Of a stretch of 64,000 nucleotides of DNA, positions 23,455 to 35,024 are shown in pieces. Location of the stretch: the NCBI RefSeq assembly GCF_027409185.1, contig NC_084463.1, forward strand, positions 159,255,869 through 159,319,868, in the 5' to 3' direction. Position 1 is the stretch's first letter; every line of letters begins with the position of its first letter. The position numbers and the translations under genes were made by a program. Origin of the DNA: Cynocephalus volans. Its lineage: Eukaryota; Chordata; Mammalia; Dermoptera; Cynocephalidae. The notes under the pieces are model-generated. The model ran no database searches, was not told the DNA's origin, and worked only from the letters and a program-made list of their open reading frames with translations.

Positions 23455-23890
23455 ACAGCTAATAATAACAGCAGCCCACACAAAGCAGCGGCCATGTGCT
23501 GGCTCTGTCTAAGCATGTTTCATATATTAACTCATTGTATCCTCACAAATCAGCCCTATGAAGTAGGTACTATTATTATCCCCATTTAATAGATGGGAAA
23601 ACCAAGGTAGAGAGAGATTAAGGGGCTTGCCTAAGATCATACAGTTACTAAGGAGCGGAGCGGGGGATCCAACCCAGCAGCCCAGCCGCAGAGTCTGTGC
23701 ATTTACTCACTGCCCTGCATGACCCTGCCTCTCATGGGCTGGGAAGCCCGAGATTGATTCCCTATTCCTACTCCCACTAGCAAGGGACCAAGCTTCTCTA
23801 AGCTTCGATTTCCTCATTAGTAAACTGGGGAAATGACAATGCCATTCTGCTCACTGAGAATTAAATATGATAATGCCCACATAGTACACG
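23455..23890. mobile_element. Two MIR SINEs in opposite orientation
   Basis: 23,455-23,700 reads as minus MIR (GTAGGTACTATTATTATCCC ... TAAGGGGCTTGCCTAAGATC). 23,765-23,890 reads as plus MIR (CTTCGATTTCCTCATTAGTA). Confidence 0.7.
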
Positions 23891-24059
23891 GCTCTCAAGA
23901 CGTGTTAGCAAAAAACAATAAAAGAGACAGAGACCAGAAATGCTTGCCCTGTATAACTTACATCCTAGTGATGATTAGGGCAGGAGATACTGATAATAAA
24001 TATATTCTATTCCATCAATTCTAACATGCATATTTTCTCACTCCAAAGGAAAACCAAGG

Positions 24060-24575
24060 CAGTGGCCCATCAGGCCCGGCACCCTGTCACCTCTCTACCT
24101 TCACCTATGACTCACCTTCTCACTTACTCTGCTCTAGTCTCACTGGCCTCCTTGTTCTTCAAACAGGCCAGGTAGGTCCCTGCCTGAGGGTCTTTGAACC
24201 AGCTGTACCCTCTGCCTGGAATGCTCTTCCTCTAAATATCCACGAAGCTCACACCCGCTCCTCTTCCAAGTCTTTGCTCAAGTGTCGCCTTCTCAGTGAG
24301 GCCTACACTGACCATCTCAACCTGCAACTCACTTTCCACCCTTCACCCTGCAGTCCTGATCCCCCCTAGCTGTCTCTGTTTTGTTTTCATGACACTCAAT
24401 ACTATTATGTTTGTTGTCTGTCTTCCCCCAATTGAAAAGTAAGCTCCCCATGGGTGGAAATCTGTTTTGTTCACTGATGAACCTGAAGAGCCTAGAACAG
24501 TGCCTTGCACATAGTAGGTTTTCAGTAGAGATTTGCCGAATTAATGAGTGAATTTGCAAATTTAGGGAGGGGTAA
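24060..24575 (+). mobile_element. L2 LINE 3' end, plus strand
   Basis: CTCTGCCTGGAATGCTCTTC ... AGTGTCGCCTTCTCAGTGAG ... TAGAACAGTGCCTTGCACAT matches the L2 3' consensus closely. Confidence 0.8.
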
Positions 24576-24599
24576 ATGTGTGGCAACATTAATCTTTGA

Positions 24600-25110
24600 G
24601 GAGAATTAGGTGGGCTCAGGGATCTGAGTAGGTGACATTTGAACTGGATCTTGAAGTGCTTCCGGAAGCTGAGTTATGGAGAGACGTCAACAAGTGATCC
24701 CTAATTGGAGAGCATACTGGCAAGATCATTTGAGGCAGATTGAGCAAAGCTTTGAATGCAGGTTGAAGGCTCTTCCTACAGCCAGCACCAGCTATGTAAT
24801 TTGTGGGGCACAGTGCAAAGTGAAAATATGGGGCCCCCTTAGTAAAAAATGTCAAGACAGTGACAGCAGAGCATTAAACCAAGCTCAAGGCCCTTCCCAG
24901 TGCAAGGCTTTGTGTGACTGTGCCGGTCACAGGTCCTGCCTGTAGCCCACAGGATGATCACCTTCTAGCAGACCAGAGGTGCAATTGGAGCTGGACTTTA
25001 GGAAGACTATTCTGGCATGTCTGATGGGGTATGTTGGAGGCAGTCTAGTCAGGAAGACTGGTTAGGCAGCCTTGTGCAGAGCTAATGAGGAAGAGGAGGT
25101 GACAGGTGGG
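24600..25110 (-). mobile_element. L2 LINE traces, minus strand
   Basis: GGTGACATTTGAACTGGATCTTGAAG and ACTATTCTGGCATGTCTGAT ... TCAGGAAGACTGGTTAGGCA read as reverse L2 in pieces, with unrelated text between. Confidence 0.45.
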
Positions 25111-25337
25111 GTGGGAGTGGGGGATGAAGGACAGAGGACAGGGTGAGGCAGGGGGTAGAGCTTGAATGAGAAACACAGAGGATGTGGTCTACTTAGATGA
25201 GAGCATGAGCCAGGAAGAATCACCTGAATGCTCTGTCCTTTGCTCCTATAACCCTTTCCTCTCTCTTTTCTCTGCTTCCCAGACCCTGGCCCTAAAATGA
25301 TACTGGGCACAGGAATCAGCAATGTGCCTCCCTTTGG

Positions 25338-25351
25338 CCACCAGAGGGCAG
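25338..25351 (+). promoter_or_regulatory. Consensus CTCF-binding motif
   Basis: CCACCAGAGGGCAG fits the CTCF core (CCASYAGRKGGCR) at every position. It lies in the spacer about 1.9 kb upstream of the MARK2 TSS region, between the two genes. Confidence 0.5.
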
Positions 25352-25984
25352 ATCATTCTCATGAATTTTTGGGTTGAATTTGGGGTAGAGGAGTGGAATG
25401 TACTCTCCTCTTCCTCTCTTTTTTCCCCTCACCTCGTTCGGTGTGCCTTCACCAACTTCTTCCTCAATGGTTGGGTACCTGAATGCAGCTGGGCGGGCGG
25501 GCACGGGGAGGTGACTTAGAGTCCTGTGGATTTACTCAGACTGTAGGTGGTACCTGTTGCCTTAGGAAGTACTTTCATACTTCTGTCATTGCATCTGTTT
25601 GGCTGCTTATTTCTCAGATTGACTTGACCAAGGGCTCAGCTCAAGATTCTGTAGCTGGGGTTGGAAGTCCAGTGCTAGAGGTCCAACCAGCACTTTTTCC
25701 CATTACCCTTGGGGCCTCTCTGCTCCTGTGTCTTTGGGGACCTGTTGCCTGAGCTTGTTCTCTGGCTCCTGTGGGGTCTCTGGCTCCTGCCCACCTTAAG
25801 CTGCTGTTGAGCCCTGGTGGGGGAGGAGGGAGTTCCAAAATGCCTTGGGTACCATGGGTGGGGACAGCTTGGAGCTGGTGAAATCAGCTCAAGCTACTGT
25901 TTCTCCTTGGTGAGACACTCTAGGGAGAAGTGAGAAGTCGACTCAGGTTGCCATATGTACTTCCTGTTAGAGTTGAGAATGACC

Positions 25985-26390
25985 TCAGGGCTCATGAATC
26001 TAATGATCCCACATTGCTGATGGGGAAACTGAGGCCCAGGGAAGAGAAAAAAAAGTAACTTCTCCAGGTGCGCATTCTTTGTGCCAACCTGAGGAATCAT
26101 CATTTTCAACGAATTCATCTTTTCAGTAAGTTTGTTTGTCTTAGAAGGGATAACTGAAATGTGAGTTTAAGATGAGACGGTCTCTCCTGCCTCACCTTGC
26201 AGCGACTTTTTAAAAGGTGACTGGAATTCAAAGATGTTATTTTGAATGTCAACGCTGTAGCAAAGGCATAGATCCTTTCGATATAGGAAAGAGGAGCCTA
26301 AACCCAGAGATGTTATGTGATTTCCAGAATCGCACAGAATTTTCACTCGGCAGAGCTGGGTCTGGAATGCGGGGCCCTGGACCCTCCCGC
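25985..26390 (-). mobile_element. MIR fragments upstream of MARK2
   Basis: TGATGGGGAAACTGAGGCCC (about 26,018-26,037), and later CTAAACCCAGAGATGTTATG ... CAGAGCTGGGTCTGGAATGC (26,297-26,370), read as reverse MIR. Confidence 0.55.
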
Positions 26391-26449
26391 AGCCGGTGCG
26401 AAGGGCGCTGACCTGGTGCCTGTCTGGGGCCTTGCCACGCCCTGCAGAC

Positions 26450-26660
26450 TAGATGCGGATGTACGGATAGATATACAGAAGCCAAGACAGACTGAGTGTG
26501 GCAGGTGGTCGATGGTAGGTAGACAGGTAATAGACTGACCTTGCATTTGACAGGTGACACACATGTTGGCAAGTACTCGTAAGGGGATGATAAACACAAG
26601 ATGGATTGTATGAGATGACTGACAGATGGACGAACAGACATACAGACAGGAAATTGCTTT
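26450..26660 (+). repeat. Degenerate GATA/GACA-rich tract
   Basis: GATAGATATACAG, GTAGGTAGACAGG, GACTGACAGATGGACG and CAGACATACAGACAGG are remnants of tetranucleotide repeats just before the MARK2 CpG island. Confidence 0.6.
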
Positions 26661-26843
26661 AGAACCAAAGGCTGTCGATCGCAGGGACGGTTAGCAGCCT
26701 TATTTCCTATATGTCAAGTAAACACGCACAGGGGACCCACGCTTTCTGTACTAGGTTTGAAAATACTCGAAAACTGACGGAAAGAGACGAAGAGCCCGAC
26801 TCAGGGAACCCCCCGGGATGTGACCAGGGGCTCGGCGAGCCTC

Positions 26844-27193
26844 GGGTGTTGCCGGAAATGGCCGACGACTGTCGTCGGCTGTGCGACGGGACGGGGGCGT
26901 GGCCGGCTCAGCACGCGGAGCGGCTCCGGGTGTTTCCGGAAACTGCCGAAAGCCAGTGTGAAGGGGGCGGGGACAGGCTGGTGGGCGTGGCTGGGCGGCT
27001 CTGGAGGACCCGGAGCGGCTTCGTGGATTTCCGTAAACAGAGCCTGAGCTTGGTCTTCGGGATCGAGGAGGCGCGCGCGTCCCCGGGGGTCACCGTCTTC
27101 GGCTGTTTCCGGAATTCGCCCGGAGTCTGGGGTCCGGAGGAGAAGGCGCGCTCCCTCCCGTTCCCAGCCGCTTCGGGTGTTTCCGGCTCCTGC
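26844..27193 (+). repeat. Five spaced copies of an ETS-containing block in the MARK2 promoter
   Basis: The core GGGTGTTTCCGGAAACTGCC, in variants, occurs with its TT(T/G)CCG at 26849, 26933, 27028, 27106 and 27180. Spacings are 84, 95, 78 and 74 bp. Copies share a preceding GCGGCTTCGGG-like stretch, which suggests a degenerate tandem duplication of about 80 bp rather than chance ETS sites. Confidence 0.65.
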
Positions 27194-27230
27194 CGGCGGA
27201 AAGAGCCGAGGGCCGGCGGTGGTGGCGGCC

Positions 27231-27293
27231 ATGTTGGGAGCAGCAGGTCCGGCGGCGGCTGCCTGTGTGCCGGGCGCGGAGCAGTGCCGCTGA
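27231..27293 (+). other. Upstream ORF 1 in the MARK2 5'UTR
   Basis: ATG with G at -3 opens a 20-codon frame (MLGAAGPAAAACVPGAEQCR) ending TGA. It matters only if transcription starts upstream of it, and the same ATG sits in a YY1-like motif. Confidence 0.4.
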
Positions 27294-27502
27294 GGGCAGG
27301 GGAGGAGCGAGGCGGGCGGCCGGCTGCGGCGGCAGAGAGTAGGCGGAGCGGCGCGGCCCGGCCGAAAGGCGGCACAGCCCAGCCGGGGGTCGGGGGGGTG
27401 CGGTCCGGAGCCGCTCGGAGCCGGCGCGGCCTAGCCCGAGCGGCGCATCCCCGGGCTGGCGTGAGAGGCTGCCCGGCCTCCCCGCACCCCCGGCCGGGGC
27501 CC

Positions 27503-27526
27503 ATGCGGCGGGTGCTCCTGCTGTGA
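27503..27526 (+). other. Upstream ORF 2, seven codons, MARK2 5'UTR
   Basis: ATG...TGA encodes MRRVLLL and ends 85 nt before the main ATG. The start context is weak (C at -3 and +4). It may modestly lower main-frame translation (inference). Confidence 0.45.
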
Positions 27527-27611
27527 GAAGCCCCGCCCGGCCGGGCTCCGCGCCTTCCCTTCCCTCCCTTCCTCCAAGCTTCTGGGTTCCCTCCCCTGAG
27601 ATACCGGCGCC

Positions 27612-27665
27612 ATGTCCAGCGCCCGGACCCCCCTACCCACGCTGAACGAGAGGGACACGGAGCAG
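27612..27665 (+). CDS. MARK2: MARK2 coding exon 1 (partial gene)
   Basis: Encodes MSSARTPLPTLNERDTEQ, which I recognise as the N-terminus of the long MARK2 (Par-1b/EMK1) isoforms. The exon ends CAG|GTAAGG in phase 0. MARK2 is a Ser/Thr kinase of the CAMK group. It phosphorylates KXGS motifs in tau, MAP2 and MAP4, destabilises microtubules and sets epithelial and neuronal polarity; LKB1 activates it. None of the kinase, UBA or KA1 exons are in the window: I found no reading frame for the next expected exon (SKSNMIRGRNSATSADEQ). The ATG has G at -3 and lies in a CpG island. SPINDOC upstream on the same strand supports the call through synteny. Confidence 0.92.
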
Positions 27666-27689
27666 GTAAGGAGCCCCGAGGGCTCCCCG

Positions 27690-29060
27690 AATTCTCTGGC
27701 TTGCCCCTGCACCTTGCGGAGCCTCCTCCTTCCTCTGCTCTCCTCGTGCCCCGCTGCCATCCTGCAAGCCTCGGCTGCCCTGTCATCTGGCTCTCGGCTC
27801 CGGCCCCGCACATCCCCCTTCCGAATCCTGACCTGGGACCCACCTTGTCCTGACTCCAAGCCGCACACTTGTCTTTCTGCCAACTCCCCTGTCCCCTCAC
27901 GCCGCCCTCCTGCGCTCTTCCGTGTTACCTCCCCGGCTTCCTCTTCTCTTTCCTTTTTCTCTCGGGGGCCTTTCTGGTCTTCCTCCACCCACGCTTAAAG
28001 CAGCCACCCTCCTGCTCCTCAGCACCCGCGGTTGCCACAGATCGTTGTCCACCTCTTCCTGCATCTCTCTAGCCTTGCTTCCCCTCCGTCCGCACCGGTT
28101 CTCCCGGTCCCTGGTTATCGCCCTCAGGGGCCGTGCCCCGGAGTGTGTTCTCCATCCCTATCCCCTTTCAGTTCCCCAGCGTTTTGTACCTTGCTTCTTC
28201 CTTTCCAAATTGTGCCCTCCCTTTTGCTTGCAACCCACCAGCTCCATCCTCATCACCTTTCCAAATCGTTCGCCTACTCTTTGCTCATCACTTTCCCTTC
28301 TTTTCTCCAGGAGCTCCCTGGTTCCTGGCTCTGGCATTTGTCGCTTCCGTGTTTCCCATGCAGCTGTCATGCGCGTAGTTTTCCCACAGGTTGCCTTTGG
28401 GGTTCCAGTCATCACTCCCTTCAGAGTCTTTGGATCCCTCTTGTTCTCTTCCCCCCTGGGGTTTGGCTTTTAAGTCCCTTTGCCTCCTGTTCCACCAGCC
28501 TTCTCCCTGGGCTCTTTCTCCTGCCGGAAAGACACTCACTGTCTCGGCCCCATATTAGCACAACCTGTTGCTCAGTCCTTTCCCCGGCCTCACTGCATCA
28601 CCGTCCTTGTCTTCCTGTCTTCTTACACTGCAACGCAAACCGTGATGCCTTTCCGTCTCTTCACTACAGCGTCTGTCACTTCCCATAGTGTCTTCCTCTT
28701 TGCTTGTTGCCTTCCTGTTTCTCTATCCTCACCCCTTTATCCCTACTGTGCCTCTTAATTAGTGTTGCCTTTCATCTCCATATTAGTCTCCTGCCTTCTT
28801 CACATCATATCCCTCCCCCATATGTTCCTATCCATTCCCTTCCTATTGGCTAGACTTTGTAATTCCCAGGAAGTCCAGGCGTTTTGCATGCTAGTTTCTT
28901 GAGCTGCAACTCAGCTTCATGACCCGACCCTGCACGCTCCTCCTCGTCCTGGCAATCACTGCTATCATTTGTCACCCAAGCCTTAGTCTTTTCTGTGTCA
29001 TCTCACCTCTGAACCCAGAAGCATTCCATTCCTTTTTTTTTTTTTTTTTTTTCCCCACCA
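27690..29060 (+). other. Pyrimidine-rich start of MARK2 intron 1
   Basis: About 1.3 kb just downstream of exon 1 is strongly C/T-biased on the coding strand and ends in an uninterrupted T run (about 29,034-29,052). Long open frames here are by-products of the bias and show no domain. Confidence 0.6.
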
Positions 29061-30397
29061 TCTCCAGTGTCCCTTGCTTACTGCTCTGTGGAGACTTCTT
29101 TGCCTGTCATACCCGTCTTGGTGGAAAACTTTACTAGGAAAAAAAAATCTTGAAAAAGGAGCTCATCTGCCCTGAGGCTGCAGTGCTTTTTGCATTCATT
29201 TCCCTCATTACATCCTTTTTGTTACCCTCTTGTTCCCTTCTTTCTTCGTAGTCAGATAGAGCTGTTGTTATATTCTCTTGCATGTTAACACCTTTTTCTA
29301 AAAAAATCTTACCTCCTTTCATTTACTGTTTTTCTATTTTGTTATCTTCTCGCTCTGTGTCACTTGGGCAGTTAGAGGACAGAGTTTTTTCCTACAGTGG
29401 TTGACCCTTTTATTACTTATGGATTGTTTGCTTCTGGGGTGAAATAGGGGTTGAGAGGGAGGGATGGTTGATTTCTGTTTTATCACTGGGTTTGGCAGCT
29501 GATTCTGCATGGGACAGAGGTCTCTAGAAACAGAGGAGCATGGGCTACGTCTCACAGTCTTTCTCTCCTTCGCTTACCAGCTGGTTCTTTCTTCTTACTG
29601 GGAAGCACTTTCTCTAGGCCCTCTTGAGGTTGCTTATTCCATCCCTTTTCCTCTCACAACCTTTGTTTCAGCAGGTAAACCCTGCTTAACCAGAGAACTT
29701 TCCCAGACTGTTGATTATGAACTGGTAGGAGGAGGTCGAGTGACTTACTGGCACCCTCAGGCATTTGGGGAGTGGCATGGAGTGCCTACTCTCTCCATGA
29801 GGCTGTGGGGGCATTGTGTTCAGCAAAGTAGAGTAACAGACTGCCTCAATGTGGTTTCTTTGTGCTGTTTACTAAATGTAAATGTATTATTGCTGTGGTC
29901 TTTTTCTTGTGATGTGTGCATTGACTTCCTCTCTTCCTTACATGCCTAGCATACTGCTGAGCATGTAGTAGGCACACATCCACTGATTTCATGATAGCAA
30001 TCATCCATGACCATTTTGGGATGTAAACTGTCCTCTGATAACTTTGTCCAAATCAGCGGCTGCATACATTGTCATCCTGTTCCAAATTATGAATAACTCA
30101 TCCTGTCTCTACTCTTTATGGACTGAGCCACTTCATAACTTCTACTGTAGTTCTCAGGGTAGCCAATTACACTAGTGACTTAATATCAAGTTTTATCTCG
30201 GTAAAAGCACAGACTTTGGAAAACCTTGGATGCATATATTCCAGGCAAGTGCCTGTATTTTTTAAAGCAGGAAAAAAGACAAGCAGCAGTTCCTTTGGTC
30301 ACAAGGCCAGGGATGTCAGAAGCATTGGCCTCCTTTAGAATAGATCATGCCACCAAGTAAAAGCAAGAAATCTCTTCTTGGTCCTGTGGCAATTTTA

Positions 30398-30586
30398 TTT
30401 ATTTTATTTATTTATTTATTTTTATTTTTTAAAAGATGACCGGTAAGGGGATCTTAACCCTTGTCTTGGTGTTGTCAGCACCATGCTCAGCCAGTGAGCG
30501 AACCGGCCATCCCTATATGGGATCCGAACCCGTGGCCTTGGTGTAACCAGCACCGCACTCTCCCGAGTGAGCCACGGGCCGGCCCC
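30398..30586 (-). mobile_element. CYN-type SINE, dimeric form
   Basis: Minus-strand dimer with a T-rich (tail) start. The perfect 15-bp duplication CCTGTGGCAATTTTA lies at 30383-30397 and 30587-30601. Confidence 0.9.
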
Positions 30587-33078
30587 CCTGTGGCAATTTT
30601 AGCTAAAGTAGTCATGGAAGCTCAGTCATAGCAGTAGCTCTGACATTATGAAATAAAAAGCAAAGGGTTTGGTTGAGCTGATTCCCTCCTCCAAAGATTC
30701 TTTATCATCTTATTTAGATTTAAATTATTTAAACTGGTTTCACCAGAAAATAGGTAAATAAACTCCACTGGTTGTCTCCAATCTCATTTCTTTCTCTTCC
30801 TCTCCCCCTTTCTTTAAAAATATGGCTGAGAAGCTGTTTCCAGGAGCTCTTTGATCACATCTGAAATACACAGAGAAAATGTTGAAGCATAAAAATAAAC
30901 CTCGTGTTGCAAGGATATTGCCTGTTTGCTGTCGACACTGCTTCTAACAGTAAAAGTAGGAGATAAAAGACAGTCAAGCCCTGTTTTTAAAATGGTTTTG
31001 TGGCACCTGATTCCACATGTGCTTTTTCACAGCCATAGACTTCTTCCTTTTGCAGAAGGAGAGTTCTGACTTGGGGCTGGTAGATTTGGGGATTCTTAGT
31101 ATGTGTACTGAGCTTTCTGTTAGCTTCTATTCCAAATGGCTCTGCTGGCCTGGAGGTTTGGCAGTAGTGAAAGCAATCAGCAAGATGACTCTGTCTTCTA
31201 GCCAGCAGCAGCATTAACAGGCAAATGTGGAGAAGGGTCCAACTTCCAGAGTTTACCTGCCGCTGGCTAGAGCTTTCTGCAACACCTAGGGGAGGGGCTC
31301 CATGGCTTCAGACCTGCCCCACCTCTGGGCATCAGAAGCTATGAGAGATGGCTCCTAAGTGAAAACAGGAGCCTTTCCCTACCCACACTGCTTCTGCTGC
31401 AGTGGGCAAGGGAGGGGGCTGCTGTCATTCTTCTAAGGAGGGAATGGCATTGTTTATTCTCTTAGATCTAGGGAGAGGAGTTTGGAAGTCTTGGCAAAGA
31501 GAGCAAATCTAAGTTGTAGGATCCTGTAAAGAATAACTGAGCTACTCCAAACACATATTTATCGGACCCCACTGTTGATTCTGGCTAAATGTTGCCCTTA
31601 ATAATTTGTTTTTGACGTCCTCTAGGTAGATTGGCTTGGTTAGATAGCATTTGACTCCTCACTCTGTGAACTGTGCAACACAGTGCTCTGGGTGCTGACT
31701 CTGCCCTCTGCCCTCTGACTCTGGCTGGGGGCTCTTTGGTAGGCTGCCTTCTGGTCAGGGATGTGGGTGAATGTCAGACCCTATAGTCTCTCACTTTCTG
31801 CTTGGCCCTAGAAATCAGGAATGAGATGTTGTCAGAACAAGGGCTTTAGGAGTCCCTGGAGTTTATAGAGTTGCCATATCAAAACCTTTGAACCCGGTGA
31901 AAGTGACTATTTGTAGTAAATTATGATAATTTCTCTCTAATCTGTGGACTTTGGGAAGTAGCTAAATAGATGGATACAAGGCAGTAATTGAAACTGGGCC
32001 TGTTTCAGATTAAAATCAGGTTTGCACAGGGATAACTGAATCTTTCAGACTGGGACCATAGATTGGGCTGAAGATTTTTTTCAGAATAAATGTCTTAAGC
32101 AGAGTTGATGCCTATGAGGTAGGAAAAGATTGAGAATTTGCCTGAGAGGTTTGCATGGTTAGATCTCTTGTGAGGCAGAGCTTCTCATACTAGATTGTTT
32201 CCCCTTTGGACAGAACAACCCAATTCTCAGTGGGCATTTGACCAGGACTAACCCAGCCCTCATAAACTCTTTCCCATTGAGCACTTAGCCACCTGGCTGG
32301 CATTTCTCTTCTCCCAGGAGCTTCGATGACGTTCCTACATATGTATTATGTCGACTTGAATGAATATTTCATGCCTAAAGTGCAGCCAAGCCTCAGACTT
32401 TGTGGCCCATTATCAACAAGGGGGTGGGGGAGCTGGGCGCCACCTTTGGCCCCATGATAGTATCTCTGCTAAATGGACTCCCCCCAGCAGCACTTTGAAG
32501 CTCATTAATGGATTGGGATGAAGTAACCCCAGCAGATGGAAAGGGCAAAGAGGGTGGTCATCGTCCTTCCTTGAGACTGCCTGATGAGGCTTTCCTTCGG
32601 TAACCAGGACCAGCCCCACTTCCTTCTGCTTGGTTAAGCTGTAGACTGAAGCTGCTAGGCCTGGGCTTTGAGAGAAGATGTAGAAATTTGATTCTCTCCT
32701 TTAGTGGTGCCACCAGGTTCGCCACTTTCCCATCAAAGCAAAAATTGAGAGGGATGTGGGTGGAGTTTAAACCTGGCCCTTCCTCCTTCAGTGGAAGTTC
32801 AGCAAAATGACAAACCAGATAGGTGGCTGAGTTTCCTTCTCTTGATGGGAGATTCCAGTATTTGTACATTTTGCACTTGAAGCTTGGTTCTTCAGGCTTT
32901 CTCCCAGCCTTCATCAAACAAGAGTGAGTCACTGAAGTGTTATCTGTGCATTTTTCCCCTTCTGTCTCAGCAAAGGGAAGAGTAAGCCTTTACAAACCTC
33001 GTGGGGGAGGAAATCACCCTTTTTCCCACTGCTGGCATGGGAAGAGGCAGGCTATCCCAGGTTAACCCTGAAAGTTCT

Positions 33079-33233
33079 TTTTTTTTTTTTTTTTTTGTCG
33101 TTTTTTCATGACCGGCACTCAGCCAGTGAGTGCACTGGTCATTCTTATATAGGATCCGAACCCGTGGCGGAGCGTCGGAGCGTCGCCGCGCTCCCAGCGC
33201 AGCACTCTACCGAGTGCGCCACGGGCTCGGCCC
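33079..33233 (-). mobile_element. CYN-type SINE, GAGCCCG form
   Basis: Minus orientation with a T-run then GTCGTTTTTTCATGACCGG. Flanks AACCCTGAAAGTTCT (33064-33078) and AACCCTGGAAGTTCT (33234-33248). Confidence 0.88.
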
Positions 33234-35024
33234 AACCCTGGAAGTTCTAACTCTGAGCAGAATGTCACTGCCCTACCACATCCTTTTTGGTGTAAGCCAT
33301 TGAATGTCATTACTCTTCTTTTAGACTGAGATGGTACAGCTCATTCTGACACAACACCAAGAGAGAATCTCGCATTTTCATTTTCAGTTATCCCTCAGAG
33401 GAGAAGGCATCCCAGTTCTTTCTGTTGCCCACTAGACCAGCTCCTCCTTTTGGGGGTAGAATTAGGATAGATCCCTTGGATCTGCATGTCTGATTTCGTC
33501 TAGAGTGAAGTTTCTTGGTCCCTGTGGGGAGTCTTTACACAGATATCTGCCTTTGGGGTTAGCACTCATTTCCCCCATTTCCAGTTTTTTCTTACGTTTC
33601 TCATTAGAAAATAGTAAAAAGGACAAAAAGAAATGTATTTCCTCTTGTACACCAAATTAGTTTTAGGCTTATAAAGCCATGTGATCACAAGATTTGGTAG
33701 GAGAGAATGTGTGATGGACATTGGTATTGGTGACTAGGTGATTCCCAGGGACAGTTGTGGCGTGGGGAGAGGAGAGGTGTGTTCAGTGACTGGCTCTAAG
33801 CCACCTTTTTGGCCTTTTTCTTTTTCACATAAGGAAGGCGGAGCAGACCTGGGGCTTCTCTGTTGAACCAGTCAAGCTGGTTTTGAGCAGCCTCGGCCTA
33901 TTTTCCTCTATGCTCTTTGGGAAGTTGGCAATACAAAGGTCTGTCTCCTCTGGGGCTGTGCTCATTGAGGCGTGAGTTTAGAAAATGTCTGTAAACAGCC
34001 CCCTTCTCCTCCCCAAACACTGAGTGGGTCTCTGAGCTGGCCTCTACTCCATGCTGAACCTCGAGGCAACCTTTTCTGCTTTATACTTTTCACTGGAAGC
34101 TCTAGGACACTTCTTTTCTTGGGTCCCCTTCCCAATTCACAGCTTGGCAAAAGACCCTCAGCTTGGCCAGAAGGGACTGGTTCTGGGGTTGGCTCTCTGT
34201 TTGTGGGTCTGGAAGGGAATTGGGGGTCCTGACTCCCAGCTGCTATGATCTGGCTGCTAAACTCGGTGAGACCCCAGATGTTCTGGGCCAGTACAGTGGG
34301 ACAGTCTGTCCAGGTCTGCTGGGGAAGAAGAGAGAATAGTTTTTGGTTTTTGGCAGCTCACAGGTATGTCTGCCATGGGAAACAGTTTGAGTTTGTCCCT
34401 GATCAAGGTACCTGTAGGACAGGTGGGAGTCACTTCCTAAACAGCAGTAGGGAGTCTTTCTCTGGGAATAGGACCTACCCAGATTCTGAGACTCATGGAC
34501 CATTAGTGCTGCTAATGGAGCAGGATTGTTTTCCGAGTCTCCCCACTAAGCAGAAAATTCTCAAGTAAGAAAGTTTGGTAATTAGTGAGGGAAGCTACCT
34601 GCAGACAGAGGTCTGGCCTGTGCCCTTGTCCTTGGGGGCTGTCTGTTCCTGTTGCTACTGCAGTGACCTACTCATTGCTTCTCCTGGGCACCATTTCACT
34701 GGGGGTTTTGTTTTGGTTACTGATATGCTGGGTGGCCTGCTTTTTCCTCCACCTTGTTTAGATCTTTGCTTTCCCCATCACTTTCCACCTGTCCTCTTCA
34801 GATGGCCGTCATTTGGTGTCTGTGCAGGTAGTGTTGGAGGCACTTATGGCTTGTTGCTTTGTCTTTTTGCCCACAAGTTTGAATTACTGGTTCTCCAGTC
34901 ACAGGAAGTGGGAACCCTTAGGCCAGCTTGGTCCAGCATAGCATAGCATACTGATTGAGTTGGGCTTATGGTAGAGTTGAGAGGAGATCCCAGCACTTTT
35001 TAACTTCCAATTAGGGGTTCCTCT

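Larger units (their letters stand above)
26790..27611 (+). promoter_or_regulatory. MARK2: MARK2 CpG-island promoter and 5'UTR
   Basis: Very CpG-rich DNA with no TATA box. It contains spaced TTTCCGGAA-type ETS motifs and, at about 27222-27236, a YY1-like GCGGCCATGTTG. That site often sits just at or after the TSS in TATA-less promoters, so transcription may start near 27,200-27,240 (inference). The 5'UTR would then be about 370-400 nt with two upstream ORFs. Confidence 0.75.

Noticed and set aside
26711-27900. Open frames of 271 (plus) and 330 (minus) codons over the MARK2 CpG island
   Set aside because: Low-complexity Arg/Pro/Gly/Ala frames made by GC-rich DNA. They cross promoter motifs and the 5'UTR, with no homologue recalled.
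27922-28688. Plus-strand frames up to 218 codons after MARK2 exon 1
   Set aside because: Ser/Leu/Pro/Phe-rich by-product of the pyrimidine-rich tract. It starts after the exon 1 donor and has no splice or domain support.
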